From: Acanthochlamys bracteata
Taxonomy: Eukaryota > Streptophyta > Magnoliopsida > Pandanales > Velloziaceae
Length of the DNA: 64,000 nucleotides
Direction: 5' to 3'
Assembly: GCA_019914995.1 (NCBI GenBank)
Contig: CM034132.1
Span: 5,057,501 to 5,121,500, forward strand
How positions within the stretch are numbered: the first letter of the stretch is position 1; each line of letters starts with the position of its first letter. Of the stretch, positions 12,282-24,771 are shown in pieces. The notes under the pieces are model-generated. The model worked only from the letters and a program-made list of their open reading frames with translations, was not told the DNA's origin and did no database searches. A program made the position numbers and the translations under genes.

Positions 12282-12291
12282 CCCCCTTTTT
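12282..12291 (-). other. Polypurine tract, internal copy 1
   Basis: The minus strand reads AAAAAGGGGGAGAT immediately before the LTR start TGTTGGAACTCC. The polypurine tract primes plus-strand DNA synthesis in LTR retrotransposons. The identical tract of internal copy 2 is at about 19846-19855. Confidence 0.85.
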
Positions 12292-14677
12292 GATGATGAC
12301 AAAACAATTAAGAATTATTGGTTTATGATTTAATTAAGCACAATGTAATAACTCCCCCTCAATGAACTACTCATTTGAAATTGTAAACATATTGGATCAC
12401 CTAACCTGCGCATAATAATTATTCTAATTATTCTATTTCTCCCCCTTTTTGTCATCACAAAAAGCATGGAAGGAGGTAATTTCGACTAATCATCCAATAG
12501 TTATCATCAAAAGGATCACCTGACCTGCGCATAACTGTGCGTATGATAAAGACAATTTTCTTCTGTTTATGCCAGCCTTTTTCTCCCTTTATCATTGATT
12601 CCTGCATCAATAGATTATACCTTTTTCTAAGTGAAAAATTAGCTTCAAAAAGTCGGCAAGCATCATCGAAATTTATGAAATATAATTACGTGACGCCATT
12701 ATAGAAAATATTTAGAACTTTGTAAATCATCAAAACTAATTTGGTAAGATCATTACTTGGCATATGGATATAGTAATTTGCATATGTTAGGTTGCATCAA
12801 TAGCTATGAAAAGAATCGAATCAAACCTAACTCAAAATAATGATTTACTTGTATGAGGTAATGCATATCTTTTGTATTGGCTCTTTTGGTTGCACTAATG
12901 GATGTTCTTCTACTAAATTGTGCAAATTATTTTCAGCAACTTCTTCTTACAAAGAATGACACTTTGTTAGTAGCAAAAAGAGCGATGTATATCTATCTTG
13001 TATTGCATCATATATCCTACACAAAATGTGTTAGTTCACAAAGATAATATTTTTCTATAAATCATAGTTCTTATTGTCAGGACCATATGTTTTCTCCCCC
13101 TTAGTAAGTGCCCTCTGCTATAAAGACCATATTCTCTTTCTTTTGTAATTGAAGCACTTATCAACTTTTCTTCTTAATATAGAAGCTTTTCAGTAAAGTA
13201 GTTGACTTGAATAGCATGCTTCACTTTCTTGCTGGCTTTTCTCAACTATTTTGCTCCTGCATTGATAAATAACTTTTCTACGCCCAAAGGACATTAGCTT
13301 CAAGGTTTTCTCATAGGCAGTTAATGTATGGCATTCATCAACTAATGTTGTAATCGCATAATTTCCGTTTAGCATATATACTGTAGATCTTGCAATAAAA
13401 TTCACTAATTCTAAAAGAATATATCTTTTATAAAACATGATTTTCTTCTTTGACTTTGATTCAAGACTTTTCTCCTTAATGTGTTTTCTTTTTCTTAGTG
13501 ATTTACCATTTGATAGACAAACATTCTCCTCATAAAAAAATCATTCATTTGCATAGGTATTTTTATCAAAATCAATTTTCAATATAATTTGCATAATCAG
13601 CAAAATTTCAGTATTGATTATTAATAAATAATTTTGATGAAATATGAATACTAAGTTAAAAGAAGCGAGTTACCCATACCTTTGGATAGCTTACAATGTA
13701 TTGTCGTTACTCGTTTCTTAACTTACTTATGCAATGTTTTGCTTGCCTTGTCTTTGAATAACTTATTTCTTTCTTATTCATAGAGTATTCTGAATAATTT
13801 TGACAGAATGGTAAATATCTCTCTTTTTGCTATGTACTCTTTCTTTCCTTTGCTTTGATTAAATTTATTCCCGTTAGCCTATGAAAACATCCTGCAAATA
13901 TAGTTTTAAAGACTTTTTTCTGCAAGAAGATGTTAGAGTTTCACTAAGTGCACAAGATTTTAGCATTATCTTAGATGATATTATCAATATAGGAATTCAA
14001 TTAAAATAGTGAATAACACATCCAAACTGGAGATGATATTATAATATTTAGCTTCACATGTTGAGTTATTGGGCAAATAAAACATAATTTATCAATGAAT
14101 CAAAATCTCAACAAGAATTGTTAACAATTCTTATCATTATAGATAATACTTTTAAAGAAAAATCAACAGTTTTTGTTCAACAATTGAAAGGTCCATTGAG
14201 GTGTATCATAAATCTACAAAATATTTAGAATCTTAGAAATACAAGCAAATATGTCTCAATATCATTAGTCACTGAACTTTCAGTGGAGCAGCGTGGAATC
14301 CAAGGAGTTTGACTCAAAATAGTTTCGCTTAGATATTGAGTGAGGGATTTAGATGAATCACTATTAAGTCTCATCTCATTTGAAGAATTTTCTTTTAGCA
14401 TGATAGTTTGGTTTGCATAAGCCAAAAAAAATATGGATCACCCAGGCAATTTCATCTCTAAAAAATTCATTCAATTTCAACTTAATCAAGAAGAAGAGTT
14501 TGGCTTTAAATAAGTTTGTCTAAGAACGATCAATGATTTGATTATAGAGTGTCAATAAAGAATGGTCGGTAAATCTCATTGAGGCTCCATATGACCAATC
14601 ACTTGAAAACATTTTTGCAAAAACATGTTGCAACGTTTAATATTTATTAAAAAAAATTATTCACTATTTAAAAGCAA
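12292..14677 (-). other. Long non-coding 3' internal part, copy 1
   Basis: Between the polypurine tract and the pol scraps lies about 2.4 kb of AT-rich sequence without a recognised domain. Open stretches at 13190-13438 (82 aa) and 14225-14425 (66 aa) match no family I know; the former is identical in copy 2 (20753-21001), which only reflects recent duplication. SIRE elements often have an extra ORF after pol, but I see no signal peptide, membrane segment or envelope-like motif here. Confidence 0.5.
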
Positions 14678-15270
14678 TTATGCATCAAAGATAAAGAGCC
14701 ATGAGATCTTAACAAATATCAAAATTAATATAAAGAAGATATATTTACCTCTTGATTGAAATATGATTTTTATCTCTTTATATGATTTACCTATCGATGG
14801 CTTCTTGTGAAGATCACTGTATTCATGCTTGAAGATAAACGATGCAATTTGGAGAGTCTCTTTGCATTTTGAAAATTTCAACAGAAGGTTGTTCGTTCTC
14901 TGTTTAGATTGCAGCTGGCTATTTTTCTGCTGTAATGGACATTTCTTTACAGTCCTTGACTGAATCTGCAAAATAGCTGAATCCTTTCTTGGCCTACTAT
15001 TAGTCTCATCAAATATAGCATGAATGAATTTCTCAACAATCAAAGTACTTAAAAAATATATCCTCTAAGTGATGTGAATAATCAAAGAAGTTATCTATAT
15101 CGTATTATATTAAACTTATTCTTTTGGCAAAGATTTGAAAATACTTTCAGTGCATCATTTTTGTTAGTAAGAAGGAAAAATGAATAAAATTATAGCAATC
15201 ATTAATCATTACAAGGCGAAAGTGTATACTTTTCAATCTTGCAACTCTATATGGATCAAGTAGGTTCATG
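14678..15270 (-). pseudogene. Integrase scrap with internal deletion, copy 1
   Basis: On the minus strand, DPYRVARL, LVMINDCYNFI and FSFLLTK resemble the SIRE integrase core (family DLFGPMRV and VDDYSRFTWVFFL). Almost at once comes VEKFIHAIFDETNS (near 15000-15043), which in complete elements lies well downstream of the core. The intervening catalytic region is therefore missing. Frameshifts and stops separate the pieces. The 121-aa open stretch at 14678-15043 starts at this FDETN motif and then runs into unrecognised sequence ending in a hydrophobic tail. The same remnant recurs in copy 2 at about 22236-22830. Confidence 0.6.
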
Positions 15271-16229
15271 TGCACTTGTTGGAATGACTAACATTGATTT
15301 GAATAAACAATTTAGTAATTTAACTCTCATGAAGGCATCTGTAAAGATTTTCAGGTTTGATCTTCACTTCGCATTGGTATTTGATTAAGTTCAATTTTGA
15401 AGAGTAGAGAAAATTTTTGCAATGTAGTGTCCAAACCTTTTATACCACATCTATCCATTTTTTTGCTGGCTTTCAACTAGACAAAAAATCATCAACATAA
15501 TATGTATGTATTACCTTTCCTCTTGCAGTGAAGTGCTTCTATTCAGATGCAATCTCATTAATAATCTTTTCACCATTTTGAAGCAATAGACCAATCATGA
15601 AAACTTGTAATATTTCAATAGTTTATACATCCTTGAACATCAGTTCTGTCACGTGTTTTACTTTCTTTTGTTCATATTTCTCCTGCAATAGTTAGTAGCA
15701 TATATACTGTCCAAAAATTCTAAAAACTTCATATAGACTCACATTAATATTCACCAAAATAGAATTTTATAAAGGCAATGATTCTTACCATTTCAATAGC
15801 ACGGATGGTTTGCAATTAGTTTCATAGTGATTGAACTCATTTTATCAAGTTGTATTTACATCAAGTGTTCAGAAGTTTTGGTTTAAAAACATCTTAATAA
15901 ATCAACATCATTCAAACAAAATGATAAGTGACAAAGCTTCAGCAAAAATTTCAACATGAATTGCAACAATGAGTTTCATTTGAATTGAAATGCTACAAAT
16001 CATCAAAATCATTAAAAGATTGGATTATTTACTTTCATTCTATAGAATTTTTTGCAATAAGAATTTATCTCTTTAACACCCAAATTTCTTTGGGTTCTAA
16101 AGTGTTAGCAATTTTGAGAGTTTTCTTTGGCACCCATATCTTATCATTCATACTTTGATTTTTCTTGAATTTGAAATAATGAGTCACATATTCATCGTTG
16201 CTAGCAACATAAGAAGTAGATGGATTACC
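15271..16229 (-). other. Degenerate gag-pol junction, copy 1
   Basis: Just after the gag stop (16230-16232) the same minus-strand frame continues open for about 50 codons and includes KIWVPKKTLKI near 16126-16145, the IWVPK motif commonly found between Gag and protease in this lineage. The protease active site (DSG in a W.LDSG.S context) is not visible, and the rest to 15271 is full of stops. Confidence 0.5.
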
Positions 16230-17194
16230 TTACAAAATAATAGATTGTTTAGTAGTAATACATCTAGTACTTGATCTAAAGGGATTTTCACTTACCTCTT
16301 TCGGAAGACGGTTGCTCTTGGAGATCCACATTACCTTTACTTTATTTTCTTTATTTTTAAACCAACAAGAGCTTACTTTGTGACCATTTCTACCACAATA
16401 GAAACACTTAATAAAAGGAATAGAAGAGTGTACCTTGTCAGTTTTATACTTACTGCAGAATCCAACACTTGTAGTTTTTAAGTTTTGCTTGTCATTGATT
16501 TGGTTCACAGTAAGATTCTCAGTAGTTGGCATGAACTCAATATCTTTCTTTCTGAATGCACCATTTTGTGCACCAAGCATAGCATCCAACCTGTTTTTAC
16601 CTTTAACAAATTTTGCTAGAGAAACTTGCAAGTCACGGTTCTTGGCGATTAACTCTTTATCTCATTTTTTCAAGAGAGTAAACATTCAAGAGCATGTGAT
16701 TTGTTTGTTACTTTGACTTGGACAAGTTCTTCTTTCAGATTATCACATTCCGTATGTAATAGGGCATTATTTATTTCTAACTTCCTGATTTTCTCATTTA
16801 GATTCACACAAGTGCAGGAGTTATCAATGCCAAAGCTACTTAGGTACTTACGATATTATAGTCATTCAACTTGGCACAAAGTTTCTCATTTGTCTCAATG
16901 AGCTTTCTGTTTTCAAAGACGTAACACATGTATTTCTGCATTTATTTGGTTAGTAGACAAAGCATCTTTTTTGGCATTATTTTTACCATCAAGAGCATCA
17001 TTAAAAGTAAGTACTTGCTTAGTCAACAAATCGTTCTTTTCTTTGTATTCACGCATGCAGTTTTTTATACTTTTATTCATGCGTTTCACATGCATGTATT
17101 TAACATACAGTTGATCAAAAATTTCTTGCAAATCTTCATTTGAGTGATAAAATTCAGATAAGCTTACCTCACTAGATTGTTCATTATTGGCCAT
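16230..17194 (-). pseudogene. Gag second half, copy 1, apparently frameshifted
   Basis: This is the same gene as the intact 320-aa frame of copy 2 (23788-24750), but broken into 16913-17194 (93 aa) and 16230-16631 (133 aa). It starts MANNEQSSEVSLSEF, continues as a long charged coiled coil, and ends with the zinc knuckle CFYCGRNGHKVSSC and KVMWISKSN. Every difference from copy 2 that I noted in the broken part falls on a CAG or CCAG word (for example near 16646, 16670, 16690, 16851 and 16913). The break may therefore be a consensus error and not a mutation. Confidence 0.75.
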
Positions 17195-17215
17195 TAGACA
17201 TAGTTCAATATCCTT

Positions 17216-17833
17216 TTAATGAATGGTTTCAGTTTTGCTCTTTTTGGATGAGGAAGAATTTTTCTTACTGCGTTTGGGCTTTTCTCTCTTCCGAGACCGG
17301 TTCTTACTTCTTCTATTTTGATTCTTTCTCAAAATGTACCTGCATTTTCTTGTTACCAAACCAACATTATCATCCTTTTTAGAAGAAGGGATACTTACCT
17401 CATTTTGATGTTCCTGGATGGCCGTCAAGCGAATGTTATCTTCTTTTTGATGATTTGGTATTCCTTCACTTTCATTTGATGACATTTTACCTTCATTGCA
17501 TAGGCTAGTCTCAAGTTTGCTTTCATACATCCTTTCTAATTTGAGCCAAACTTCTTTTGCTGTGAAATAAAAATATATGTGATTAAATTGTTCAAAATTT
17601 AAGGCATGATACAGCAATTCCAAAGCATAAGAATTTAAAGAAGAAAAGTTGTTATTCTCTAGAATTTGCATTGTAGCTTTATCTGCATCTTTGACGATCT
17701 TCCACAAAAAATAATTTTGTGCCTTTAACAATACAATCATCTTCATCTTCCAATGTTTATAATTGTTCCCCTCAAATATTGGAGGACAGTCAAGCGATCT
17801 TCCTTCCTTTTCAATGAAGTTTGATCTTGCCAT
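17216..17833 (-). CDS. Gag first half (DUF4219/UBN2-like), copy 1
   Basis: A 205-aa frame, identical in copy 2. Residues 17-60 give FEGNNYKHWKMKM and LLKAQNYFLWKIV, the DUF4219-type amino terminus of Ty1/copia Gag. The UBN2-like part follows (YALELLYHALNFEQFNHI, TAKEVWLKLERMYE). The end is very basic (residues ~163-200, rich in Arg, Lys and Ser). In full SIRE-type Gags this basic tract is followed by a first CCHC knuckle; here a stop comes instead, and the coiled-coil half restarts at 17194. It begins about 45 bases inside the iMet primer site. Gag would form the virus-like particle. Confidence 0.85.
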   Translation of the reverse strand: MARSNFIEKEGRSLDCPPIFEGNNYKHWKMKMIVLLKAQNYFLWKIVKDADKATMQILENNNFSSLNSYALELLYHALNFEQFNHIYFYFTAKEVWLKLERMYESKLETSLCNEGKMSSNESEGIPNHQKEDNIRLTAIQEHQNEVSIPSSKKDDNVGLVTRKCRYILRKNQNRRSKNRSRKREKPKRSKKNSSSSKKSKTETIH

Positions 17834-17877
17834 AGGATCTTTTCCTCAATGTTGTTAAACCTTCAATTTGGAGGCCT

Positions 17878-17889
17878 GCTCTAATACCA
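17878..17889 (-). other. iMet primer binding site, copy 1
   Basis: The minus strand reads TGGTATTAGAGC, one base from the standard initiator-Met primer site TGGTATCAGAGC, two bases inside the LTR edge. It marks the 5' end of internal copy 1. Confidence 0.85.
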
Positions 17890-17891
17890 AT

Positions 17892-19841
17892 TGATAGTTC
17901 TCCCGTAAGATTAACTCAAGAGGGGAGGGGTGAATTGAGTTAATAAATAAAAATTTTTGTGAAGTTTAGTTATCTTACTGACAACGGGGTTCTGCGTCAA
18001 TTCTGTAACCTGCAGACATAGAGTGTTAGAATATTTACTGACTTAGGTAAAGAGGATAGAACTCAAAGTATATTTAACGTGGTTCGGCAAAAATCCTTTG
18101 CCTACATCTACGGACGCTCTATCACCAGAGCCAAAGCTTCACTAAACCTTTAATAAGCTACATATACACCAAGAGCAAAGTGCTTCACCAAGCACACGTA
18201 CTCTTCTGGATTTCTTCACCAAGACAACTCCTAACACCTACTAGACACACTCGTCCCTCTGGCTGATATGTTAGCTCTATTATAAGGTTTAAAAATTTTT
18301 ACCAAGCTCCACCTGAGCTTCCTTACCCGTGCTGCGAAGATCTCATCCTGAAGGTTTACAAAAAGGAAATTGTTGCTGCTGAAGATGATGCTCTGTAAGT
18401 GATTGGCAGCAAGAGGAGTTTCTTTACTTGAAAAATTGAGTCAATGTAGTGCAAGTTTATTTTTGAATATTTTGCTCGTTATCTCCTCTCTTACTCTGTT
18501 CTTCATCTTCTCCTCTTATAGAATTTTCTGGTCTTGCAGGTAGGTGATTCTTCCTATTAGAAAAATATTGTCGTTAGTGTGCAGTGGCAGATTTCCAAGG
18601 TAAAGATGAAGGTTGTGTTCAATGATCAATCACCGCCTCAAAATTTCTTATGGCTAAATTGGTGCAACTCTTTCATCAGCATTAAATGCACCGAAGAAAG
18701 CAATTCAAAAACTCCCGCTTGCAATTTTGAATTGTTTCAAATGAGTTGTATTTTCAAATATTCTCTAGGTGAGTTGGCTTCTCTCGATTTGTTTGTTCTT
18801 TGTTAGGTTGATTGCTTCAAGTGAGGTGGACTCAATAACGTGACTCTGCAGTCTTTGTTTGTTTCGTTACTTCTATTGTGTTCAATGGGTTTTCATTGCT
18901 ATCTATCAATCTCTATATTTGAACTTATTCTTCACTAATGTGGTGACTCGATATAGCTCAGTTTTGTGATAGTAACAAGATAATAGATTTTTTGAATGAT
19001 ATCACCTTGTAATTAAATTCGTGATTTTTTTTGAGGAAAATCAAAATCAGCGTGTTGAAGCATTTACGTGTTATTAGCAAGACATGATTACGATGATAAT
19101 TTGCACTATGTTCTTTGTCTTCTTTTGTTGTGATTTTTCATTATTCTTGATATGAACTTGTAGCTAATATGTTTCTCAATAAATCTTCAAGATTTTGCTT
19201 CAAATGGATGACGAATTCTTGATTGAATTACATCTGAAAAGTTGTTCATCAATATCCGATTCTCTCTCTCTCTTTCTCTGAATTTTTCATCTATCATTTC
19301 CACGATTTTTTCCAAGTTTATATTGATCATCATTTGATGTGTTATTATTGGTCAATCTTATAGTGTGCATGTTGGTTTGTTTCGATAAAAGTTGAAGTTC
19401 AAATGGAATCGGCATCATGCTTGAAATTACTTCGAAGAGTGAATGATTATCACGATTTTACGATTCTTCTCTTTCCAAATGACGATCGAAATAAATAGCC
19501 GGCTATTGAGTCCTCTTTTTACATTTCATCTCTGTTGGCGATACTCTGTTTTTTTGCTCTTCTCTGTTCGCGATTTTCTATTTACGATTTTCTGTTTATC
19601 CATATAGCGACAATTAGACAATTTGGGCCGTTTGGTGGTGAGGATTCTCTGCTACAGTATGGTATAAAAGAAATCTTATACAATCGATAGCTAAGAAAGG
19701 CGGCTTGTTGTCTGCTGAATGTGGGATAGACTTGTTTCATAAATTTCTGCAGAACTTGATTCCAATCATTAGTTCACCCTAATCCATAAACTATAATTCT
19801 TAATCATTGTTATCATCAAAATCAATTTTGGAGTTCCAACA
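17892..19841 (-). repeat. SIRE-like LTR 2 (shared middle LTR)
   Basis: This LTR is 1,950 bp and serves as 5' LTR for internal copy 1 and 3' LTR for copy 2. It carries many small changes relative to LTR 1 and LTR 3. Most replace CAG or CTG by look-alike strings (CTG by ACG, CAG by CGA or AAA), which is unlike ordinary retroelement decay. Confidence 0.9.
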
Positions 19842-22235
19842 ATCTCCCCCTTTTTGATGATGACAAAACAATTAAGAATTATTGGTTTATGATTTAATTA
19901 AGCACAATGTAATAACTCCCCCTCAATGAACTACTCATTTGAAATTGTAAACATATTGGATCACCTAACCTGCGCATAATAATTATTCTAATTATTCTAT
20001 TTCTCCCCCTTTTTGTCATCACAAAAAGCATGGAAGGAGGTAATTTCGACTAATCATCCAATAGTTATCATCAAAAGGATCACCTGACCTGCGCATAACT
20101 GTGCGTATGATAAAGACAATTTTCTTCTGTTTATGCCAGCCTTTTTCTCCCTTTATCATTGATTCCTGCATCAATAGATTATACCTTTTTCGGCAGAAAA
20201 TTAGCTTCAAAAAGTGCAGCAAGCATCATCGAAATTTATGAAATATAATTCGTGACGCCATTATAGAAAATATTTAGAACTTTGTAAATCATCAAAACTA
20301 ATTTGGTAAGATCATTACTTGGCATATGGATATAGTAATTTGCATATGTTAGGTTGCATCAATAGCTATGAAAAGAATCGAATCAAACCTAACTCAAAAT
20401 AATGATTTACTTGTATGAGGTAATGCATATCTTTTGTATTGGCTCTTTTGGTTGCACTAATGGATGTTCTTCTACTAAATTGTGCAAATTATTTTCAGCA
20501 ACTTCTTCTTACAAAGAATGACACTTTGTTAGTAGCAAAAAGAGCGATGTATATCTATCTTGTATTGCATCATATATCCTACACAAAATGTGTTAGTTCA
20601 CAAAGATAATATTTTTCTATAAATCATAGTTCTTATTGTCAGGACCATATGTTTTCTCCCCTTAGTAAGTGCCCTCTCTGCTATAAAGACCATATTCTCT
20701 TTCTTTTGTAATTGAAGCACTTATCAACTTTTCTTCTTAATATAGAAGCTTTTCAGTAAAGTAGTTGACTTGAATAGCATGCTTCACTTTCTTGCTGGCT
20801 TTTCTCAACTATTTTGCTCCTGCATTGATAAATAACTTTTCTACGCCCAAAGGACATTAGCTTCAAGGTTTTCTCATAGGCAGTTAATGTATGGCATTCA
20901 TCAACTAATGTTGTAATCGCATAATTTCCGTTTAGCATATATACTGTAGATCTTGCAATAAAATTCACTAATTCTAAAAGAATATATCTTTTATAAAACA
21001 TGATTTTCTTCTTTGACTTTGATTCGAAGACTTTTCTCCTTAATGTGTTTTCTTTTCTTAGTGATTTACCATTTGATAGACAGCATTCTCCTCATAAAAA
21101 ATCATTCATTTGCATAGGTATTTTTATCAAAATCAATTTTCAATATAATTTGCATAATCAGCAAAATTTCAGTATTGATTATTAATAAATAATTTTGATG
21201 AAATATGAATACTAAGTTAAAAGAAGCGAGTTACCCATACCTTTGGATAGCTTACAATGTATTGTCGTACTCGTTTCTTAACTTACTTATGCAATGTTTT
21301 GCTTGCCTTGTCTTTGAATAACTTATTTCTTTCTTATTCATAGAGTATTCTGAATAATTTTGACAGAATGGTAAATATCTCTCTTTTTGCTATGTACTCT
21401 TTCTTTCCTTTGCTGATTAAATTTATTCCCGTTAGCCTATGAAAACATCCTGCAACATAGTTTTAAAGACTTTTTTCTGCAAGAAGATGTTAGAGTTTCA
21501 CAAAGTGCACAAGATTTTAGCATTATCTTAGATGATATTATCAATATAGGAATTCAATTAAAATAGTGAATAACACATCCAAACTGGAGATGATATTATA
21601 ATATTTAGCTTCACATGTTGAGTTATTGGGCAAATAAAACATAATTTATCAATGAATCAAAATCTCAACAAGAATTGTTAACAATTCTTATCATTATAGA
21701 TAATACTTTTAAAGAAAAATCAACAGTTTTTGTTCAACAATTGAAAGGTCCATTGAGGTGTATCATAAATCTACAAAATATTTAGAATCTTAGAAATACA
21801 AGCAAATATGTCTCAATATCATTAGTCACTGAACTTTCAGTGGAGCAGCGTGGAATCCCAAGGAGTTTGACTCAAAATAGTTTCGCTTAGATATTGAGTG
21901 AGGGATTTAGATGAATCACTATTAAGTCTCATCTCATTTGAAGAATTTTCTTTTAGCATGATAGTTTGGTTTGCATAAGCCAAAAAAAATATGGATCACC
22001 CAGGCAATTTCATCTCTAAAAAATTCATTCAATTTCAACTTAATCAAGAAGAAGAGTTTGGCTTTAAATAAGTTTGTCTAAGAACGATCAATGATTTGAT
22101 TATAGAGTGTCAATAAAGAATGGTCGGTAAATCTCATTGAGGCTCCATATGACCAATCACTTGAAAACATTTTTGCAAAAACATGTTGCAACGTTTAATA
22201 TTTATTAAAAAAAATTATTCACTATTTAAAAGCAA
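19842..22235 (-). other. Polypurine tract and non-coding 3' internal part, copy 2
   Basis: This is the counterpart of 12278-14677 and nearly identical to it. The tract AAAAAGGGGGAGAT lies on the minus strand at about 19842-19855. No recognised domain follows. A 67-aa stretch at 20019-20222 and an 82-aa stretch at 20753-21001 are not assignable. Confidence 0.6.
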
Positions 22236-22830
22236 TTATGCATCAAAGATAAAGAGCCATGAGATCTTAACAAATATCAAAATTAATATAAAGAAGATAT
22301 ATTTACCTCTTGATTGAAATATGATTTTTATCTCTTTATATGATTTACCTATCGATGGCTTCTTGTGAAGATCACTGTATTCATGCTTGAAGATAAACGA
22401 TGCAATTTGGAGAGTCTCTTTGCATTTTGAAAATTTCAACAGAAGGTTGTTAGTTCTCTGTTTAGATTGCAATTGGCTATTTTTCTTTCTTTGAATGGAC
22501 ATTTCTTTACAGTCCTTGACTGAATCTGCAAAATAGCTGAATCCTTTCTTGGCCTACTATTAGTCTCATCAAATATAGCATGAATGAATTTCTCAACAAT
22601 CAAAGTACTTAAAAAATATATCCTCTAAGTGATGTGAATAATCAAAGAAGTTATCTATATCGTATTATATTAAACTTATTCTTTTGGCAAAGATTTGAAA
22701 ATACTTTCAGTGCATCATTTTTGTTAGTAAGAAGGAAAAATGAATAAAATTATAGCAATCATTAATCATTACAAGGCGAAAGTGTATACTTTTCAATCTT
22801 GCAACTCTATATGGATCAAGTAGGTTCATG
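22236..22830 (-). pseudogene. Integrase scrap with internal deletion, copy 2
   Basis: Same truncated integrase as at 14678-15270, including the remnant of the core near 22800 and the jump to the FDETN-type motif near 22560-22605. The open stretch here is shorter (88 aa) because a cluster of differences near 22470-22495 (CAGCTGG versus CAATTGG, TTCTGCTG versus TTCTTTCTTT) shifts the frame. Confidence 0.6.
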
Positions 22831-23787
22831 TGCACTTGTTGGAATGACTAACATTGATTTGAATAAACAATTTAGTAATTTAACTCTCATGAAGGCATCT
22901 GTAAAGATTTTCAGGTTTGATCTTCACTTCGCATTGGTATTTGATTAAGTTCAATTTTGAAGAGTAGAGAAAATTTTTGCAATGTAGTGTCCAAACCTTT
23001 TATACCACATCTATCCATTTTTTTGCTTTGGCTTTCAACTAGACAAAAATCATCAACATAATATGTATGTGTTACCTTTCCTCTTGCGTTGAAGTGCTTC
23101 TATTCAGATGCAATCTCATTAATAATCTTTTCACCATTTTGAAGCAATAGACCAATCATGAAAACTTGTAATATTTCAATAGTTTATACATCCTTGAACA
23201 TCGATTCACACGTGTTTTACTTTCTTTTGTTCATATTTCTCCTGCAATAGTTAGTAGCATATATACTGTCCAAAAATTCTAAAACTTCATATAGACTCAC
23301 ATTAATATTCACCAAAATAGAATTTTATAAAGGCAATGATTCTTACCATTTCAATAGCACGGATGGTTTGCAATTAGTTTCATAGTGATTGAACTCATTT
23401 TATCAAGTTGTATTTACATCAAGTGTTCAGAAGTTTTGGTTTAAAAACATCTTAATAAATCAACATCATTCAAACAAAATGATAAGTGACAAAGCTTCAG
23501 CAAAAATTTCAACATGAATTGCAACAATGAGTTTCATTTGAATTGAAATGCTACAAATCATCAAAATCATTAAAAGATTGGATTATTTACTTTCATTCTA
23601 TAGAATTTTTTGCAATAAGAATTTATCTCTTTAACACCCAAATTTCTTTGGGTTCTAAAGTGTTAGCAATTTTGAGAGTTTTCTTTGGCACCCATATCTT
23701 ATCATTCATACTTTGATTTTTCTTGAATTTGAAATAATGAGTCACATATTCATCGTTGCTAGCAACATAAGAAGTAGATGGATTACC
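22831..23787 (-). other. Degenerate gag-pol junction, copy 2
   Basis: Counterpart of 15271-16229, with the IWVPK motif again shortly after the gag stop and no protease, RT or RNase H. Small differences from copy 1 occur near 23025, 23087 and 23203, all at CTG or CAG words. Confidence 0.5.
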
Positions 23788-24750
23788 TTACAAAATAATA
23801 GATTGTTTAGTAGTAATACATCTAGTACTTGATCTAAAGGGATTTTCACTTACCTCTTTCGGAAGACGGTTGCTCTTGGAGATCCACATTACCTTTACTT
23901 TATTTTCTTTATTTTTAAACCAACAAGAGCTTACTTTGTGACCATTTCTACCACAATAGAAACACTTAATAAAAGGAATAGAAGAGTGTACCTTGTCAGT
24001 TTTATACTTACTGCAGAATCCAACACTTGTAGTTTTTAAGTTTTGCTTGTCATTGATTTGGTTCACAGTAAGATTCTCAGTAGTTGGCATGAACTCAATA
24101 TCTTTCTTTCTGAATGCACCATTTTGTGCACCAAGCATAGCATCCAACCTGTTTTTACCTTTAACAAATTTTGCTAGAGAAACTTGCAAGTCACGGTTCT
24201 TGGCAGTTAACTCTTTTATCTCATTTTTCAGTAGTAAACATTCAGTAGCATGTGATTTGTTTGTTACTTTGACTTGGACAAGTTCTTCTTTCAGATTATC
24301 ACATTCCGTATGTAATAGGGCATTATTTATTTCTAACTTCCTGATTTTCTCATTTAGATTCACACAAGTGCAGGAGTTATCAATGCCAAAGCTACTTAGG
24401 TACTTACCAGTATTATAGTCATTCAACTTGGCACAAAGTTTCTCATTTGTCTCAATGAGCTTTCTGTTTTCAGCACGTAACACATGTATTTCTGCATTTA
24501 TTTGGTTAGTAGACAAAGCATCTTTTTTGGCATTATTTTTACCATCAAGAGCATCATTAAAAGTAAGTACTTGCTTAGTCAACAAATCGTTCTTTTCTTT
24601 GTATTCACGCATGCAGTTTTTTATACTTTTATTCATGCGTTTCACATGCATGTATTTAACATACAGTTGATCAAAAATTTCTTGCAAATCTTCATTTGAG
24701 TGATAAAATTCAGATAAGCTTACCTCACTAGATTGTTCATTATTGGCCAT
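23788..24750 (-). CDS. Gag second half: coiled coil and CCHC knuckle, copy 2
   Basis: An intact 320-aa frame. Residues ~15-195 are a charged, Leu/Asn/Lys-rich coiled coil (LCAKLNDYN, CVNLNEKIRKLEINNALL). Then comes SLAKFVKGKNRLDAMLGAQN, which resembles the KF.KG...LD..L..Q block of SIRE-type Gags, and a knuckle CFYCGRNGHKVSSC (about residues 262-275, spacing C-X2-C-X4-H-X4-C). It begins 22 bases after the stop of the first half, and the same frame upstream reads IELCLMANN, normal inside this lineage's single long Gag. It is thus probably the downstream part of one Gag split by a stop, or a reinitiated second protein. Confidence 0.8.
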   Translation of the reverse strand: MANNEQSSEVSLSEFYHSNEDLQEIFDQLYVKYMHVKRMNKSIKNCMREYKEKNDLLTKQVLTFNDALDGKNNAKKDALSTNQINAEIHVLRAENRKLIETNEKLCAKLNDYNTGKYLSSFGIDNSCTCVNLNEKIRKLEINNALLHTECDNLKEELVQVKVTNKSHATECLLLKNEIKELTAKNRDLQVSLAKFVKGKNRLDAMLGAQNGAFRKKDIEFMPTTENLTVNQINDKQNLKTTSVGFCSKYKTDKVHSSIPFIKCFYCGRNGHKVSSCWFKNKENKVKVMWISKSNRLPKEVSENPFRSSTRCITTKQSIIL

Positions 24751-24771
24751 TAGACATAGTTCAATATCCTT

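Noticed and set aside
13190-13438. 82-aa frame identical at 20753-21001, first considered a conserved small gene
   Set aside because: The two copies lie in recently duplicated internal regions, so identity reflects duplication, not selection.
15489-15500. YVDD-like string on the minus strand in the retroelement internal region
   Set aside because: It lies upstream of the integrase remnant, whereas copia RT follows integrase, and no other RT landmark surrounds it. Probably chance.
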